Part shown: piece after piece, positions 1 through 8,511 of the stretch
Layout: every line of letters begins with the position of its first letter
How positions within the stretch are numbered: the stretch's first letter is position 1
Assembly: GCA_900555815.1 (NCBI GenBank)
Contig: USMR01000006.1
Location: 1-14,002 of the forward strand
Direction of reading: 5' to 3'
Length of the DNA stretch: 14,002 nucleotides
From: an uncultured Collinsella sp.
Lineage (GTDB): Bacteria; Actinomycetota; Coriobacteriia; Coriobacteriales; Coriobacteriaceae
The notes under the pieces: generated by a model
The model's input: only the letters and a program-made list of their open reading frames with translations
Told to the model about the DNA's origin: nothing
Database searches by the model: none
Translations under genes and position numbers: made by a program

Positions 1-214
1 CCCATCATCGCGGTCTACAGGGCTAACGATATGGCACCGTGGGGACACATGTATGTCAATCCTGGTCTAACAGAGCCAAACGTTTTGCCCCGCCAGTTGG
101 CGAATCACCGCGCCGCCGTCACATATCAAACGCCAAAATGTGCGAGACTGTTTTGTGCAATTGTGCCGGCCGAGGGAGCGCCGGCGCTCGATTCGCATGG
201 AGTAACCCACAACG
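1..214. other. Leader region upstream of the DXS-like gene, no recognised gene
   Basis: No gene is recognised here. One plus-strand frame is open from base 1 to 261 and would read into the DXS-like gene, but its protein has no recognisable motif and looks like chance in GC-rich DNA; it could be the tail of a gene starting before the window, which I cannot exclude. A small GCCGGC/GCCGGC inverted repeat lies just before the start of the next gene. I could not pick a convincing promoter. Confidence 0.4.
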
Positions 215-1996
215 ATGCTGCTTACGCAAACGACAACGCCCGAGGACGTCAAGGCTCTTAATCGCGCCGAGCTCCCGCAGCTCTGCGACGAGATTCGCCA
301 CGCCATCCTCGAAAGCTCCGCCGCTGTCGGCGGACACGTTGCCCCCAACCTGGGCGTCGTTGAGCTCACGGTCGCGCTCCACCGCGTGTTTAACTCCCCC
401 ACCGACAAAATTGTCTTCGACGTGTCGCACCAGACCTACGCACACAAAGCGCTGACCGGGCGCGCGTATACCTATATCGATCCGGAGCGTTATGGCGAGG
501 CCTCTGGCTTTGCCAATCCCGACGAGTCCGAGCATGACCTGTTTGCCATGGGTCACACCTCGACCTCGGTGAGCTTGGGCTGCGGTCTTGCCCACGCGCG
601 CGACCTGGCTGGTGACACGTATAACGTCATTACTGTTATTGGCGACGGCTCGCTTTCGGGCGGTCTGGCGTTTGAGGGCTTCAATAATGCCGCCGAGCTC
701 GACAGCAACCTGATTATCGTCGTCAATGACAACGACCAGTCCATTGCCGAAAACCACGGTGGCCTGTATCGCAATCTGGCCGAGTTGCGCGCCAGCAACG
801 GCACCTGTGAGCGCAACATTTTTCGCGCGATGGGGCTCAACTACCGCTATCTGGACGCCGGTAACGATGTGTTGGCCCTCGTCGACACGCTGCAGGAACT
901 GCGCAATATCGACCACCCCATCGTGCTGCACGTCTCCACCGCCAAGGGCAAGGGCTTTGAGCCGGCCCAGAGCGACCCCGAACGCTGGCACCACGTGGGT
1001 CCGTTTGACATGGCGACTGGGCGCAAGCTCTGCCCGGGCCATCCGAGCGAGCCCGCGCCGCGCACCTATGCTGACATTACGGGCGAGGCGCTCAGCGCCG
1101 CCATCGAGCGCGATCCACAGGTCGTTGGCATCACGGCCGCCACGCCCTACATTATGGGCTTTACACCCGAGCTTCGCGCTGCCGCCGGCAAACAGTTCGT
1201 CGATGTGGGCATTGCCGAGGAGCACGCCGTGACCTTTGCCACCGCGCTTGCGCGCTCGGGCGCCAAGCCAGTCTTTGGTGTGTACGGCACGTTTTTGCAG
1301 CGCGCCTACGACGAGCTGTGGCACGACCTGTGCCTCAACGACGCCCCCGCAACCATTTTGGTGTTTGGTGCGTCGATCTTTGGCACCACGTCCGAGACGC
1401 ATCTTTCGTTCTTTGATATTTCCATGCTGGGCGCTCTCCCCAATATGCGTTACCTGGCGCCTTCCTGCATGGAGGAATACCTGTCCATGCTGAGCTGGTC
1501 GCTCGACCACCGCGAGCATCCCGTGGCAATCCGCGTACCGGGCATCGGCCTGGTAAGCCGCCCCGACCTTGCGCCCGCCGAAGACACCGACTACAGCGCC
1601 GTTCGCTACAACGTGGTGCGTCGGGGCCGCGATGTGGCCGTGCTTGCGCTCGGTGACTTCTTTGAGCTGGGTGAGCGCGTGGCAAACCGTCTGACTGCCG
1701 AGTACGGCATCGAGGCCACGCTCGTCAACCCGCGCTTTGCAACCGAGCTCGACCGCGAGTTCCTCGACAGTCTTGCCGCCGAGCATCGCGTTGTCGTCAC
1801 CCTCGAGGACGGCATCTTGGACGGCGGCTGGGGCGAGCGCGTAGCATGTTATCTGGCATGCACGCCGTTGCGCACGCGCACCTTCGGCATCGCCAAGGGC
1901 TTCCCCGACCGCTACGACCCCAACGAACTGCTCGCTCAAAACGGCATGACGGTCGAGAACATGGCCGCCGAAGCCGCAAGACTACTCAACGAGTAA
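215..1996 (+). CDS. DXP synthase-like / transketolase-like thiamine-diphosphate enzyme
   Basis: 593-residue thiamine-diphosphate (ThDP) enzyme of the DXS/transketolase family, slightly shorter than the usual ~620-640. The N-terminal domain has GGHVAPNLG, DVSHQTYAHKALTGR, GHTSTSVS and the ThDP/Mg motif GDGSLSGG followed by NDN. The pyrimidine domain has DVGIAEEHAVTFA, with the family's conserved Glu, then YGTFLQRAYDE; a transketolase C-terminal domain ends the protein. True DXS condenses pyruvate with glyceraldehyde-3-phosphate for isoprenoids and thiamine. Here the highly conserved DRAG-VGADG-THHG block reads FGASIFGTTSETHLSF, so an Arg and an Asp of the substrate site are lost, although one His of the block and the later Arg (AIRVPG) remain. 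The usual DVGHQ is DVSHQ. I therefore call it DXS-like: possibly a paralogue with another acceptor aldehyde. The start has GGAG 12 bases upstream, a rather long spacing. It appears monocistronic, with a terminator directly after the stop. Confidence 0.85.
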   Translation: MLLTQTTTPEDVKALNRAELPQLCDEIRHAILESSAAVGGHVAPNLGVVELTVALHRVFNSPTDKIVFDVSHQTYAHKALTGRAYTYIDPERYGEASGFANPDESEHDLFAMGHTSTSVSLGCGLAHARDLAGDTYNVITVIGDGSLSGGLAFEGFNNAAELDSNLIIVVNDNDQSIAENHGGLYRNLAELRASNGTCERNIFRAMGLNYRYLDAGNDVLALVDTLQELRNIDHPIVLHVSTAKGKGFEPAQSDPERWHHVGPFDMATGRKLCPGHPSEPAPRTYADITGEALSAAIERDPQVVGITAATPYIMGFTPELRAAAGKQFVDVGIAEEHAVTFATALARSGAKPVFGVYGTFLQRAYDELWHDLCLNDAPATILVFGASIFGTTSETHLSFFDISMLGALPNMRYLAPSCMEEYLSMLSWSLDHREHPVAIRVPGIGLVSRPDLAPAEDTDYSAVRYNVVRRGRDVAVLALGDFFELGERVANRLTAEYGIEATLVNPRFATELDREFLDSLAAEHRVVVTLEDGILDGGWGERVACYLACTPLRTRTFGIAKGFPDRYDPNELLAQNGMTVENMAAEAARLLNE

Positions 1997-1997
1997 G

Positions 1998-2040
1998 AAA
2001 ACCTCCGCAAGGGAAGCACCCCTGCGGAGGTTTTTGTTTT
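1998..2040 (+). terminator. Rho-independent terminator of the DXS-like gene
   Basis: Starts 2 bases after the stop codon. The stem pairs AACCTCCGCA with TGCGGAGGTT (one mismatch further in, at the AGGG/CCCC inner part), around a short AAGCA loop, and is followed by TTTTTGTTTT on the plus strand. Confidence 0.9.
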
Positions 2041-2052
2041 CGCGACGCGATT

Positions 2053-2270
2053 ATCTCAATCTGTAACATCCAAGGCCCGAATTCCCGTCTAACTGTTACA
2101 GATCTAGACAAGACGTCTTAGTCCCTGACCTTTGTCTCAATCTGTAACAGATAGAGACCTTTTAGCCATCCAGATGTTACAGATCGAGACATTCGAATTC
2201 CCCTGAAGTGAAAATCTCGATCTGTAACAGGTAGAACCCATTTCCTCGTCTAACTGTTACAGATTGAGAC
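2053..2270. repeat. Three tandem ~80-bp units, each an inverted pair of a palindromic motif
   Basis: Six copies of a 16-bp sequence close to GTCTCAATCTGTAACA alternate in orientation: plus at 2053-2068, 2134-2149 and 2214-2229; minus at 2094-2109, 2175-2190 and 2255-2270. Each pair can fold into a hairpin of 15-16 bp with a 25-nt loop. Copy three extends into a near-perfect 25-bp palindrome (2134-2158) around a CTGTWACAG core. Core centres are 2065/2097, 2146/2178 and 2226/2258: exactly 32 bp within each pair, and 48-49 bp between pairs. Spacers differ in sequence, except that CGTCTAACTGTTACAGAT recurs at 2086 and 2247. The layout resembles REP doublets (REPIN/BIME) or a multi-site operator; no transposase is nearby. 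It lies about 185 bp before the transporter operon. Confidence 0.85.
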
Positions 2271-2280
2271 AAAGCAGCGA

Positions 2281-2331
2281 GACAGGCCACCACATCTGCA
2301 AGAACCACCACAAAGGTGCCTGTCCCTTTTT
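2281..2331 (+). terminator. Terminator-like hairpin between the repeat array and the transporter promoter
   Basis: GACAGGC-C-ACC (2281-2291) pairs with GGTGCCTGTC (2315-2324) with one bulged base and a 23-nt loop, and is followed by CCTTTTT. There is no gene just upstream, since the DXS-like gene is already terminated at 2040. It may insulate the transporter promoter, or be part of a dispersed intergenic repeat. Function is inferred. Confidence 0.45.
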
Positions 2332-2380
2332 GGTAGGTAGAATAACCCATAAGGTAAGTATGTTTCTGAGTTATTTCGTG

Positions 2381-2410
2381 TTGACCCATTTGAGCGCGAT
2401 GGGGTATAAC
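2381..2410 (+). promoter_or_regulatory. Putative sigma70-type promoter of the glutamate transporter operon
   Basis: TTGACC (2381-2386) and TATAAC (2405-2410) are separated by 18 bp. They lie 44 bases before the binding-protein start, which has its own GAGAAAGG ribosome site at 2437-2444. Good match by eye; not tested. Confidence 0.55.
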
Positions 2411-2453
2411 TCTACTCAACCGCTAGGGATTTTATTGAGAAAGGTGTTCTACC

Positions 2454-3449
2454 ATGAGCAAGAACCTCTCCCAGCAGGTCGTTCTCGACCGCCGCGGCTT
2501 TGTCGCCGCCACCTTCGCAACCGTCGCCGGCCTTGGTCTTGCCGGCTGCTCCGACACCAGCGCCGAGGCCGACAAGGGTTCCGCCGCCGGCTCTTCCAAG
2601 AGCTCCAATGATACCGAGGCTTCCACCACGCTCGACGCTAAGGCATTCGATAAGCTCGTCGACAATGGCCCCAAGGCCGATGACGACGCCATCGCCGCCA
2701 GCACCTGGGCGACGGCCGTCAAGGACGCCGGCGTCTTTAAGATCGGTGGCGTTCAGACTTCCACACTCTTCTCTCTCCTCAACGAGAAAGACGGCCAGAC
2801 CCGCGGCTTCGATGCCGGTATCGCACAGCTCCTGTCCAACTACATCTTGGGCGAGAACAAGGTCGAGATCACCCAGGTGACCTCGGACACGCGCGAGTCC
2901 GTCCTGCAAAACGGCCAGGTCGACGCCGTCTTTGCCACCTACACCATCACTGACGAGCGCAAGAAGCTCGTCTCTTTTGCCGGCCCCTACTACTACACCC
3001 AGCAGGCCATCCTGGTGCTCGCCGATAACGACGACATCAAGAGCGTCGACGACCTGGCCGACAAGAACGTCGCCGTCCAGTCCGGCTCCAACGGCCCCGC
3101 CATCCTGGAGGAGTTCGCCCCCAAGGCCAGCCAGCAGGAGTTCAAGACCGACGAGGAGGCCCGTCAGGCACTCCAGCAGGGCCGCGTTGACGCCTACGTC
3201 ATCGATAACAACATGCAGCAGAGCGCCCTGGTTCGCGAGCCCGGCAAGTACAAGATCGCCGGCAAGCCCTTCGGCAGCAAGGAGCCCTATGGCATCGGCC
3301 TGCCGCTCGATTCCGACGGCGTCGCCTTTGTCAACGACTTCCTTAAGAAGATCGAGGACGATGGTACCTGGACCGAGCTGTGGCAGATCTGCATCGGCGA
3401 CCGTACGGGCGACACCAATGTTCCCGAGCTTCCCGAGATCGGCGCCTAG
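2454..3449 (+). CDS. Amino acid ABC transporter substrate-binding lipoprotein (GluB-like)
   Basis: 331-residue family 3 solute-binding protein, first gene of a polar amino acid importer. The signal region has a twin-arginine motif (DRRGF, residues 12-16) before a hydrophobic stretch and a lipobox LAGC with the lipidated Cys at 32, so Tat export and membrane anchoring are likely. A Ser/Ala/Asp-rich linker follows. The ligand domain has RGFDAGIA near the start, VDAVFATYTITDERKKLVSFAGPYY in the middle (split here: VDAVFATYTITDERKK, then LVSFAGPYY) and SVDDLADKNVAVQSGSNG at the second lobe. ATYTITDxRK..xFAGPYY is typical of actinobacterial GluB glutamate-binding proteins, so glutamate is the likely ligand; aspartate or glutamine cannot be excluded. 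GAGAAAGG 9 bases upstream supports this start. A 138-bp gap with an attenuator-like hairpin separates it from the permeases, which fits higher expression of the binding protein. Confidence 0.9.
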   Translation: MSKNLSQQVVLDRRGFVAATFATVAGLGLAGCSDTSAEADKGSAAGSSKSSNDTEASTTLDAKAFDKLVDNGPKADDDAIAASTWATAVKDAGVFKIGGVQTSTLFSLLNEKDGQTRGFDAGIAQLLSNYILGENKVEITQVTSDTRESVLQNGQVDAVFATYTITDERKKLVSFAGPYYYTQQAILVLADNDDIKSVDDLADKNVAVQSGSNGPAILEEFAPKASQQEFKTDEEARQALQQGRVDAYVIDNNMQQSALVREPGKYKIAGKPFGSKEPYGIGLPLDSDGVAFVNDFLKKIEDDGTWTELWQICIGDRTGDTNVPELPEIGA

Positions 3450-3537
3450 GCAGCGAGCCTGGTAACGGCCGCAACGAAACCATATGGAAACGCATGATGC
3501 GCTTTATTGCGGTAAACTGTTTCCTCACTGAGTTGTC

Positions 3538-3567
3538 GGGGCTTCCGTACACACGGGAGCCCCTTTC
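3538..3567 (+). terminator. Attenuator-like hairpin between binding protein and permease genes
   Basis: GGGGCTTCCGT (3538-3548) pairs with ACGGGAGCCCC (3553-3563) over 11 bp with one G-U pair and a 4-base loop, followed only by TTTCC. The short T run suggests partial termination or an mRNA-stabilising 3' end for the binding-protein transcript, a common arrangement in binding-protein-dependent operons. Confidence 0.6.
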
Positions 3568-3587
3568 CTTATCGGCGGGAGGTCCGC

Positions 3588-4247
3588 ATGAGTCTCTCCG
3601 AACTCTGGTCGCTCTATGGCCAGAACTATATCGACGCGCTGCTAGCAACCTGGGGCATGACGCTTGAGTCGTTTGCCATCGCCATGGTACTGGCCGTCGC
3701 CGTCACCGTGATGCGCGTGTCGCCGCTCAAGCCGCTGCGCGTCTTTGGCGACCTGTATGTCCAAGTCTTCCGTAACATCCCCGGCATCGCGCTGCTCATC
3801 ATCGTCGTCTATGCGCTGCCGCCGCTCAAGGTCGTTCTGCCCTACCGCACCTGCGTTATCGTCGCCACGGTCCTTTTGGGCTCGGCCTTTGGTTCCGAGA
3901 ACTTTATGAGCGGCATCAACACCGTCGGCGTCGGCCAGGTGGAAGCCGCACGTTCGCTGGGCATGAGCTTTAACCGCATCCTCGCCAAGATCGTGATTCC
4001 GCAGGCACTGCGCTCGAGCGTACTGCCCATGACGAACCTCTTTATCGCCGTCATGCTCACTACCGCCTTGGGCAGCCAGGTGCCGCTTAAGCCGCAAGAG
4101 CTTACCGGCGTGGTGAGCTACATCAACACGCGCTCACTTGGCGGCGTCGCCGCGTTCTTTATCTCGGCGCTCGGCTACCTGGGCACGGCCTTTGTGGTGA
4201 GCCACATTGGCAACTACATCGATAAGAAGGTGAGGATCCTCCGATGA
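3588..4247 (+). CDS. Amino acid ABC transporter permease (GluC-like)
   Basis: 219-residue inner-membrane permease of the His/Glu/Gln/Arg type (HisMQ family), about the usual length. Hydrophobic segments are near residues 20-42, 62-80, 88-105, 145-165 and 180-203. The cytoplasmic ATPase-contact loop (EAA motif) is seen as QVEAARSLGMSFNRILAKIVIPQALR. (Q-V-E-A-A-R-S-L-G core, then IVIPQALR.) The segment MRVSPLKPLRVFGDLYVQ, followed by FRNIPG, resembles corynebacterial GluC. GGGAGG about 5 bases before the ATG supports the start. Its stop overlaps the next permease start as ATGA, so the two are translationally coupled and probably form the heterodimeric channel. Confidence 0.9.
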   Translation: MSLSELWSLYGQNYIDALLATWGMTLESFAIAMVLAVAVTVMRVSPLKPLRVFGDLYVQVFRNIPGIALLIIVVYALPPLKVVLPYRTCVIVATVLLGSAFGSENFMSGINTVGVGQVEAARSLGMSFNRILAKIVIPQALRSSVLPMTNLFIAVMLTTALGSQVPLKPQELTGVVSYINTRSLGGVAAFFISALGYLGTAFVVSHIGNYIDKKVRILR

Positions 4248-5077
4248 GCAAGCACTCCTCCCCTGCGCTTACCATGCGCGATGCGCTCTACGAGGCTCCC
4301 GGCCCCAAGATGCGCGCCAAGATTCGCATCGGCACCGCCATCTCGCTTGTTGCCGTCGCCGCGCTCGCCGTCCTCGTGCTGCAGCGCTTTTATGTGAGCG
4401 GCCAGCTTTCGGTCCACTATTGGTTTTTCTTTACGCACCTCACCACCTGGAAGTTCCTGCTTGCCGGCTTTGAGGGCACCGTTAAAGTCGCACTCACCGC
4501 CGGCGTCATTGCGCTGGTACTGGGCTTAGCCCTTATGCTCGGCCGCACCAGCGGCATCAAGCCGCTGCAGCTGGTCTGCCGCGTGCTCACCGATTTCTTC
4601 CGCGGCGTGCCGAGCCTGCTGTTTATCTACTTCTTCTTTTTGGTGCTGCCCCAGTACAAGATCGCGCTACCGTCGTTTTGGATGCTCACGCTTCCCGTCG
4701 CGCTCGCCGCAGCTGGCGTACTTGCCGAGATCTTCCGTGCCGGCGTCAACGCCGTGCCGCGCGGCCAGGTCGAGGCGGCCCAGGCACTCGGCCTCTCCAA
4801 AGCTAAAATCACCTTTAAAATCGTGTTACCGCAGGCTATTCGGTTTATCATTCCGTCCTTGATTTCGCAGCTCGTGGTCGTAGTCAAAGACACCACCGTG
4901 GCCTACGTGGTGAGCTACCCCGACCTCATGCAAAACGCCCGCGTGCTCATTACCAACTACGACGCCCTCGTGTCGGTCTACCTGGTAATCGCGGTCATCT
5001 ACATCCTCATCAACGTCGCGATCAACAAGGCTGCTGTCTACGTTTCGCACAAGACCGGCGCGACCATCATCCGCTAA
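4244..5077 (+). CDS. Amino acid ABC transporter permease (GluD-like)
   Basis: 277-residue permease, the second channel subunit, starting within an ATGA overlap with the first. An N-terminal cytoplasmic segment contains LYEAPGPKMRAK, a sequence type characteristic of actinobacterial GluD. It is followed by hydrophobic segments near residues 27-47, 72-97, 120-140, 150-165, 205-225 and 245-262. The EAA loop reads GQVEAAQALGLSKAKITFKI and then VLPQAIR. FFRGVPSLLFIYFF matches the conserved RGxP region of this permease family. With the neighbouring permease, ATPase and binding protein it completes an importer for glutamate or a related polar amino acid. Substrate is inferred from family resemblance. 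Confidence 0.9.
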   Translation: MSKHSSPALTMRDALYEAPGPKMRAKIRIGTAISLVAVAALAVLVLQRFYVSGQLSVHYWFFFTHLTTWKFLLAGFEGTVKVALTAGVIALVLGLALMLGRTSGIKPLQLVCRVLTDFFRGVPSLLFIYFFFLVLPQYKIALPSFWMLTLPVALAAAGVLAEIFRAGVNAVPRGQVEAAQALGLSKAKITFKIVLPQAIRFIIPSLISQLVVVVKDTTVAYVVSYPDLMQNARVLITNYDALVSVYLVIAVIYILINVAINKAAVYVSHKTGATIIR

Positions 5078-5113
5078 CGCTTTACCATTTCGAGTCATAA
5101 GGAGCCGAGCACC

Positions 5114-5878
<765 letters not shown>

Positions 5879-5888
5879 CCAGCCACCC

Positions 5889-5922
5889 CGTGGGGCAAAT
5901 CCATCGGAAGCGTTGTCCCACG
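5889..5922 (+). other. Intercistronic hairpin after the transporter ATPase gene
   Basis: CGTGGGGCAA (5889-5898) pairs with TTGTCCCACG (5913-5922), 10 bp with one G-U pair and a 14-nt loop. No T run follows (TCTCTC), so it is more likely a processing or stabilising structure, or a weak attenuator, than a full terminator. Confidence 0.4.
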
Positions 5923-5965
5923 TCTCTCATGCGCCCTGTCACCTTCAGATTCGAAAGCAACACCT

Positions 5966-6775
5966 ATGATCGGAACCCGCACCTCATCGTCCTACACCCC
6001 GCACGTCGACGTCGCCCCCGCCGACCGCCCACTCATCCTCGTCGCACCGCGCTGGGAAGAGGCAAAGCCGTTTTTAAGCGAGACGCTCTCCCCCAACGAG
6101 GAAATCGCAAGTGTCTTTGTCGATGCCATCCTTGCCGCCGGCGGCCTACCGCTGCAGATGTCCATCACCGAGGACATTGAGGTTATCCGTCATTACGTCG
6201 ATATCGCCGACGGCATCGCCATTCCCGGCGGCCCGGACGTCAACCCCAAGCGCTGGGGCGATGATCGACCCTACGACCCCACCCTCTGCTGCGAGATCCG
6301 CGATAGTTTTGAGTTTAAGCTGGTCGACGAGGTACTCCGCGCCAAGAAGCCGCTCTTTACCACCTGCCGCGGCACGCAGCTGCTCAACGTCGCCACCGGC
6401 GGCACCCTGTGCATGGACGTGCCGAGCCTGGGTGCGCGCGAGGGCCGCACGCAGTGGCGCCACACCCACGTGCTCAACGACCCCGTGCACCCTGTCGAGG
6501 TCATGCCGGGCTCGCTGCTGGAGCGCGCGGTTGGCGGGCACAGGCTGATCCAGACCAACTCGGCACATCACTGCTGCGTCGATCGTCTGGGTAAGAGCAC
6601 GCGCTTGGTCGCCAAGGCAACCGATGGCGTTCCCGAGTGCATCGAGGTCGAGGGCCAGCCGTTCTGCTTGGGCGTGCAATGGCATCCCGAGTACACCTGG
6701 CAGACACTCGAGACCGACTTTAACCTGTGGAAGTCGTTTGTCGAGGCAGCGGCAAAGGTCAAGCAGGCCCGCTAG
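5966..6775 (+). CDS. Peptidase C26 family gamma-glutamyl hydrolase (PuuD-like)
   Basis: 269-residue class I glutamine-amidotransferase-like hydrolase (peptidase C26), the usual length for PuuD-type gamma-glutamyl-GABA hydrolases. The nucleophile is Cys134 in FTTCRGTQLLN. The partner His240 and Glu242 are in GVQWHPEYTW. AIPGGPDVNPKRWGD and TNSAHHCCVD are also typical of the family. Members cleave gamma-glutamyl amide bonds and release glutamate. The actual substrate here is unknown, and no putrescine-pathway gene is nearby, so I give no gene symbol. It follows the glutamate-type transporter by 87 bp on the same strand, so joint use for glutamate scavenging is plausible. No good ribosome site precedes the ATG; the next in-frame ATG (codon 65) would cut into the fold, so this start is kept. 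A GC-rich hairpin lies after the stop. Confidence 0.88.
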   Translation: MIGTRTSSSYTPHVDVAPADRPLILVAPRWEEAKPFLSETLSPNEEIASVFVDAILAAGGLPLQMSITEDIEVIRHYVDIADGIAIPGGPDVNPKRWGDDRPYDPTLCCEIRDSFEFKLVDEVLRAKKPLFTTCRGTQLLNVATGGTLCMDVPSLGAREGRTQWRHTHVLNDPVHPVEVMPGSLLERAVGGHRLIQTNSAHHCCVDRLGKSTRLVAKATDGVPECIEVEGQPFCLGVQWHPEYTWQTLETDFNLWKSFVEAAAKVKQAR

Positions 6776-6808
6776 CCCGCAAACCACTCAGGTTAAAGCC
6801 TCCTATGC

Positions 6809-6855
6809 CAGGCGGGCGAACACCAGCCACGGTGCCCGCCCGCCTGCATTTGGTT
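6809..6855. terminator. Hairpin between convergent genes, probable terminator
   Basis: CAGGCGGGC (6809-6817) pairs perfectly with GCCCGCCTG (6838-6846), with a small CACC/GGTG stem in the loop, followed by CATTTGGTTT. It sits between the plus-strand hydrolase (ends 6775) and the minus-strand permease (ends 6885). The T run is weak. Confidence 0.55.
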
Positions 6856-6884
6856 TGCTCGGTATGATTATCCCTCACAAACAA

Positions 6885-7703
6885 TCAAATAAATCTCGAC
6901 CGCAATCGGTCGATAGTGAAGCAAATGGTAAAAACGCTTGCTACGTTTATTAGGCAGTCAATTAAAATCGAAACGCATTGGCCGTCCCCCAACGGGGTCA
7001 CACCGCAAATCCACATGAGCATCGAGGACGGAAGCGGAAGCATGGAATTGGCCTCGAGCTGTATGTAGATCGCTACAACATTGACAAGCAGCAGCATGCC
7101 AATCGGACCGAAGCCGGACCCAAAATAGGAAACAGCAATCACGCAAGAGACCACATATGCAAGGCAGACGACACTCGCCAGAAGAAGTCGATAGCAAAAA
7201 ATATTCAGGTTGAAATACTGCTGAGCATCCAAAACGATTACGCAGTTAAGACAGTACAAAACGACACTTGACAGGATAAATGCGCCCAAAAGGGCAAAAG
7301 AAGACAGCACCACTCGCGCAACGATAGCGCACACACGCTTCCCTCCCCGAGCCTCCGACAACCCCCACGGTTCCTCAATAAAGCCCGAACTGACAAAGCG
7401 CGGCACAATGCAAGCCGCGATGAACGGAAAGAACAATGCATGAGCCAACGGGGCCACGTTGAACAGCAGACCGCGGAAAACCTCTGCATTACCAAATAGA
7501 AGGACATCCTCTGCCGATAGCCGAAGTGTCGGGTCTGGGAAAAAGCCCAAGAAACTGTTCTCACGGAGGCTACAGAACCACATCGGGAAAGAATTAAGCT
7601 GCAATACCACCATGCACGCATAAATTACCAGGATTAAGGCGTACGTCCATTTGCTCACATGCCTCAATTCTGAATGAAGAAATCTTCTAGTCTGGCGAGC
7701 CAT
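6885..7703 (-). CDS. ABC-2-like permease of an exporter, third gene of the operon
   Basis: 272-residue integral membrane protein with about six hydrophobic segments (after the N-terminal MARQTRRFLHSELRH, then segments around residues 20-40, 85-105, 135-160, 170-195, 200-220 and 230-265). I recognise no conserved motif beyond the general ABC-2 / lantibiotic-immunity permease look. The first in-frame start is a GTG at 7721 with no clear ribosome site. The ATG at 7703 has GGGGGTG upstream and is chosen; it overlaps the preceding permease gene by 17 bp. With the other permease and the ATPase it would form a LanFEG-type exporter. GC content is visibly below that of the flanking genes. Substrate unknown: antimicrobial peptide, or some other amphipathic compound. 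Confidence 0.75.
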   Translation of the reverse strand: MARQTRRFLHSELRHVSKWTYALILVIYACMVVLQLNSFPMWFCSLRENSFLGFFPDPTLRLSAEDVLLFGNAEVFRGLLFNVAPLAHALFFPFIAACIVPRFVSSGFIEEPWGLSEARGGKRVCAIVARVVLSSFALLGAFILSSVVLYCLNCVIVLDAQQYFNLNIFCYRLLLASVVCLAYVVSCVIAVSYFGSGFGPIGMLLLVNVVAIYIQLEANSMLPLPSSMLMWICGVTPLGDGQCVSILIDCLINVASVFTICFTIDRLRSRFI

Positions 7704-8511
7704 TGAGCACACCCCCAGCACGAAAGCTCACGAGAGCGTAAATCAATACCGATAGACAGCTGGCTGCCACGCCGTATCCCAGAAGTGTCAGCTGACCCAT
7801 ATCGCTATACCCAAGGGCACATCCGACTCCAAGATACGGCCCCGGAAGAAGGAAAATCCATCGCAAGGACGGTATGGGCGCCTGAAGGAAGGTTCCGTAG
7901 AGCGTCAAGCTCATGACAAATCCAATAATTATCGCAGCCCCGCTCAATACAGCGCTGTCTGTAATCCGATAGATGGTCACCGTCTCCAGCGCAACCGATA
8001 TCACCAATACAGCGTTGACTATCATTGCAGGCAAAAATGCAGTTAGCATATCGTGCGAGAGGTTATGCCCTCCACGTATTATGGCTATTGCAAAAAGAAG
8101 AAGGCAAAGCGCACTATATGCTACGCCAATTATTAAAGCAAACGAAAGCACATGTGCTAGGGCCCCATTAAAGCGGGTAAGACCTCTTGCTGAAGAAATT
8201 CGGTGCCCCTCTTCATAGCCGCGCTCCTGTAAAATCGCCAGGCAAACGATGAGCGGAACGAACAGAGACGTGCCGGCAAAAGCACTGCGCACAAGGGACT
8301 CATCGGGTGCAGAAGGATCGATTACATTCCAGCAGAAACCAATATCCTCCCCAAACACGCTATTGCCAAAGGCGAGCAACGTTGTTCCGTTTTTTAGAAA
8401 GACACCGAAGAGAAGGCCGAACGCCAGAATAAGCGCAAGACCAAACTTCGCCGGAAACATCCTGTGCAAACGCATCATATCTGCCTTTATGGGATGGATC
8501 GCCCGCTTCAT
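7687..8511 (-). CDS. ABC-2-like permease of an exporter, second gene of the operon
   Basis: 274-residue membrane protein with a cytoplasmic basic N-terminus and hydrophobic segments around residues 22-40, 80-97, 120-147, 158-178, 188-210, 218-235 and 243-265. EERGYEEGHRISS-like text (LQERGYEEGHRIS) sits after the second segment, in the place where lantibiotic-immunity permeases carry a conserved E-x2-x-GT-like loop; that match is loose. It starts in an ATGA overlap with the ATPase gene, so the two are translationally coupled. It is probably one half of the exporter channel, with the following permease as the other half. Low-GC composition as in the rest of this operon. Confidence 0.75.
   Translation of the reverse strand: MKRAIHPIKADMMRLHRMFPAKFGLALILAFGLLFGVFLKNGTTLLAFGNSVFGEDIGFCWNVIDPSAPDESLVRSAFAGTSLFVPLIVCLAILQERGYEEGHRISSARGLTRFNGALAHVLSFALIIGVAYSALCLLLFAIAIIRGGHNLSHDMLTAFLPAMIVNAVLVISVALETVTIYRITDSAVLSGAAIIIGFVMSLTLYGTFLQAPIPSLRWIFLLPGPYLGVGCALGYSDMGQLTLLGYGVAASCLSVLIYALVSFRAGGVLNGSPD

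Noticed and set aside
197..205. Three-codon ORF (ATG GAG TAA) over the ribosome site of the DXS-like gene
   Set aside because: It has no ribosome site of its own and such short frames arise easily by chance.
119..1939. 606-codon open frame on the minus strand opposite the DXS-like gene
   Set aside because: It is the antisense shadow of a clear enzyme gene in GC-rich DNA; its protein is Ala/Gly/Val/His-rich with no recognisable motif.
2053..2270. CRISPR array, because of ~40-bp periodicity
   Set aside because: Repeats alternate in orientation, the repeat is only about 16 bp, spacers are 23-25 bp and partly related, and no cas gene is near.
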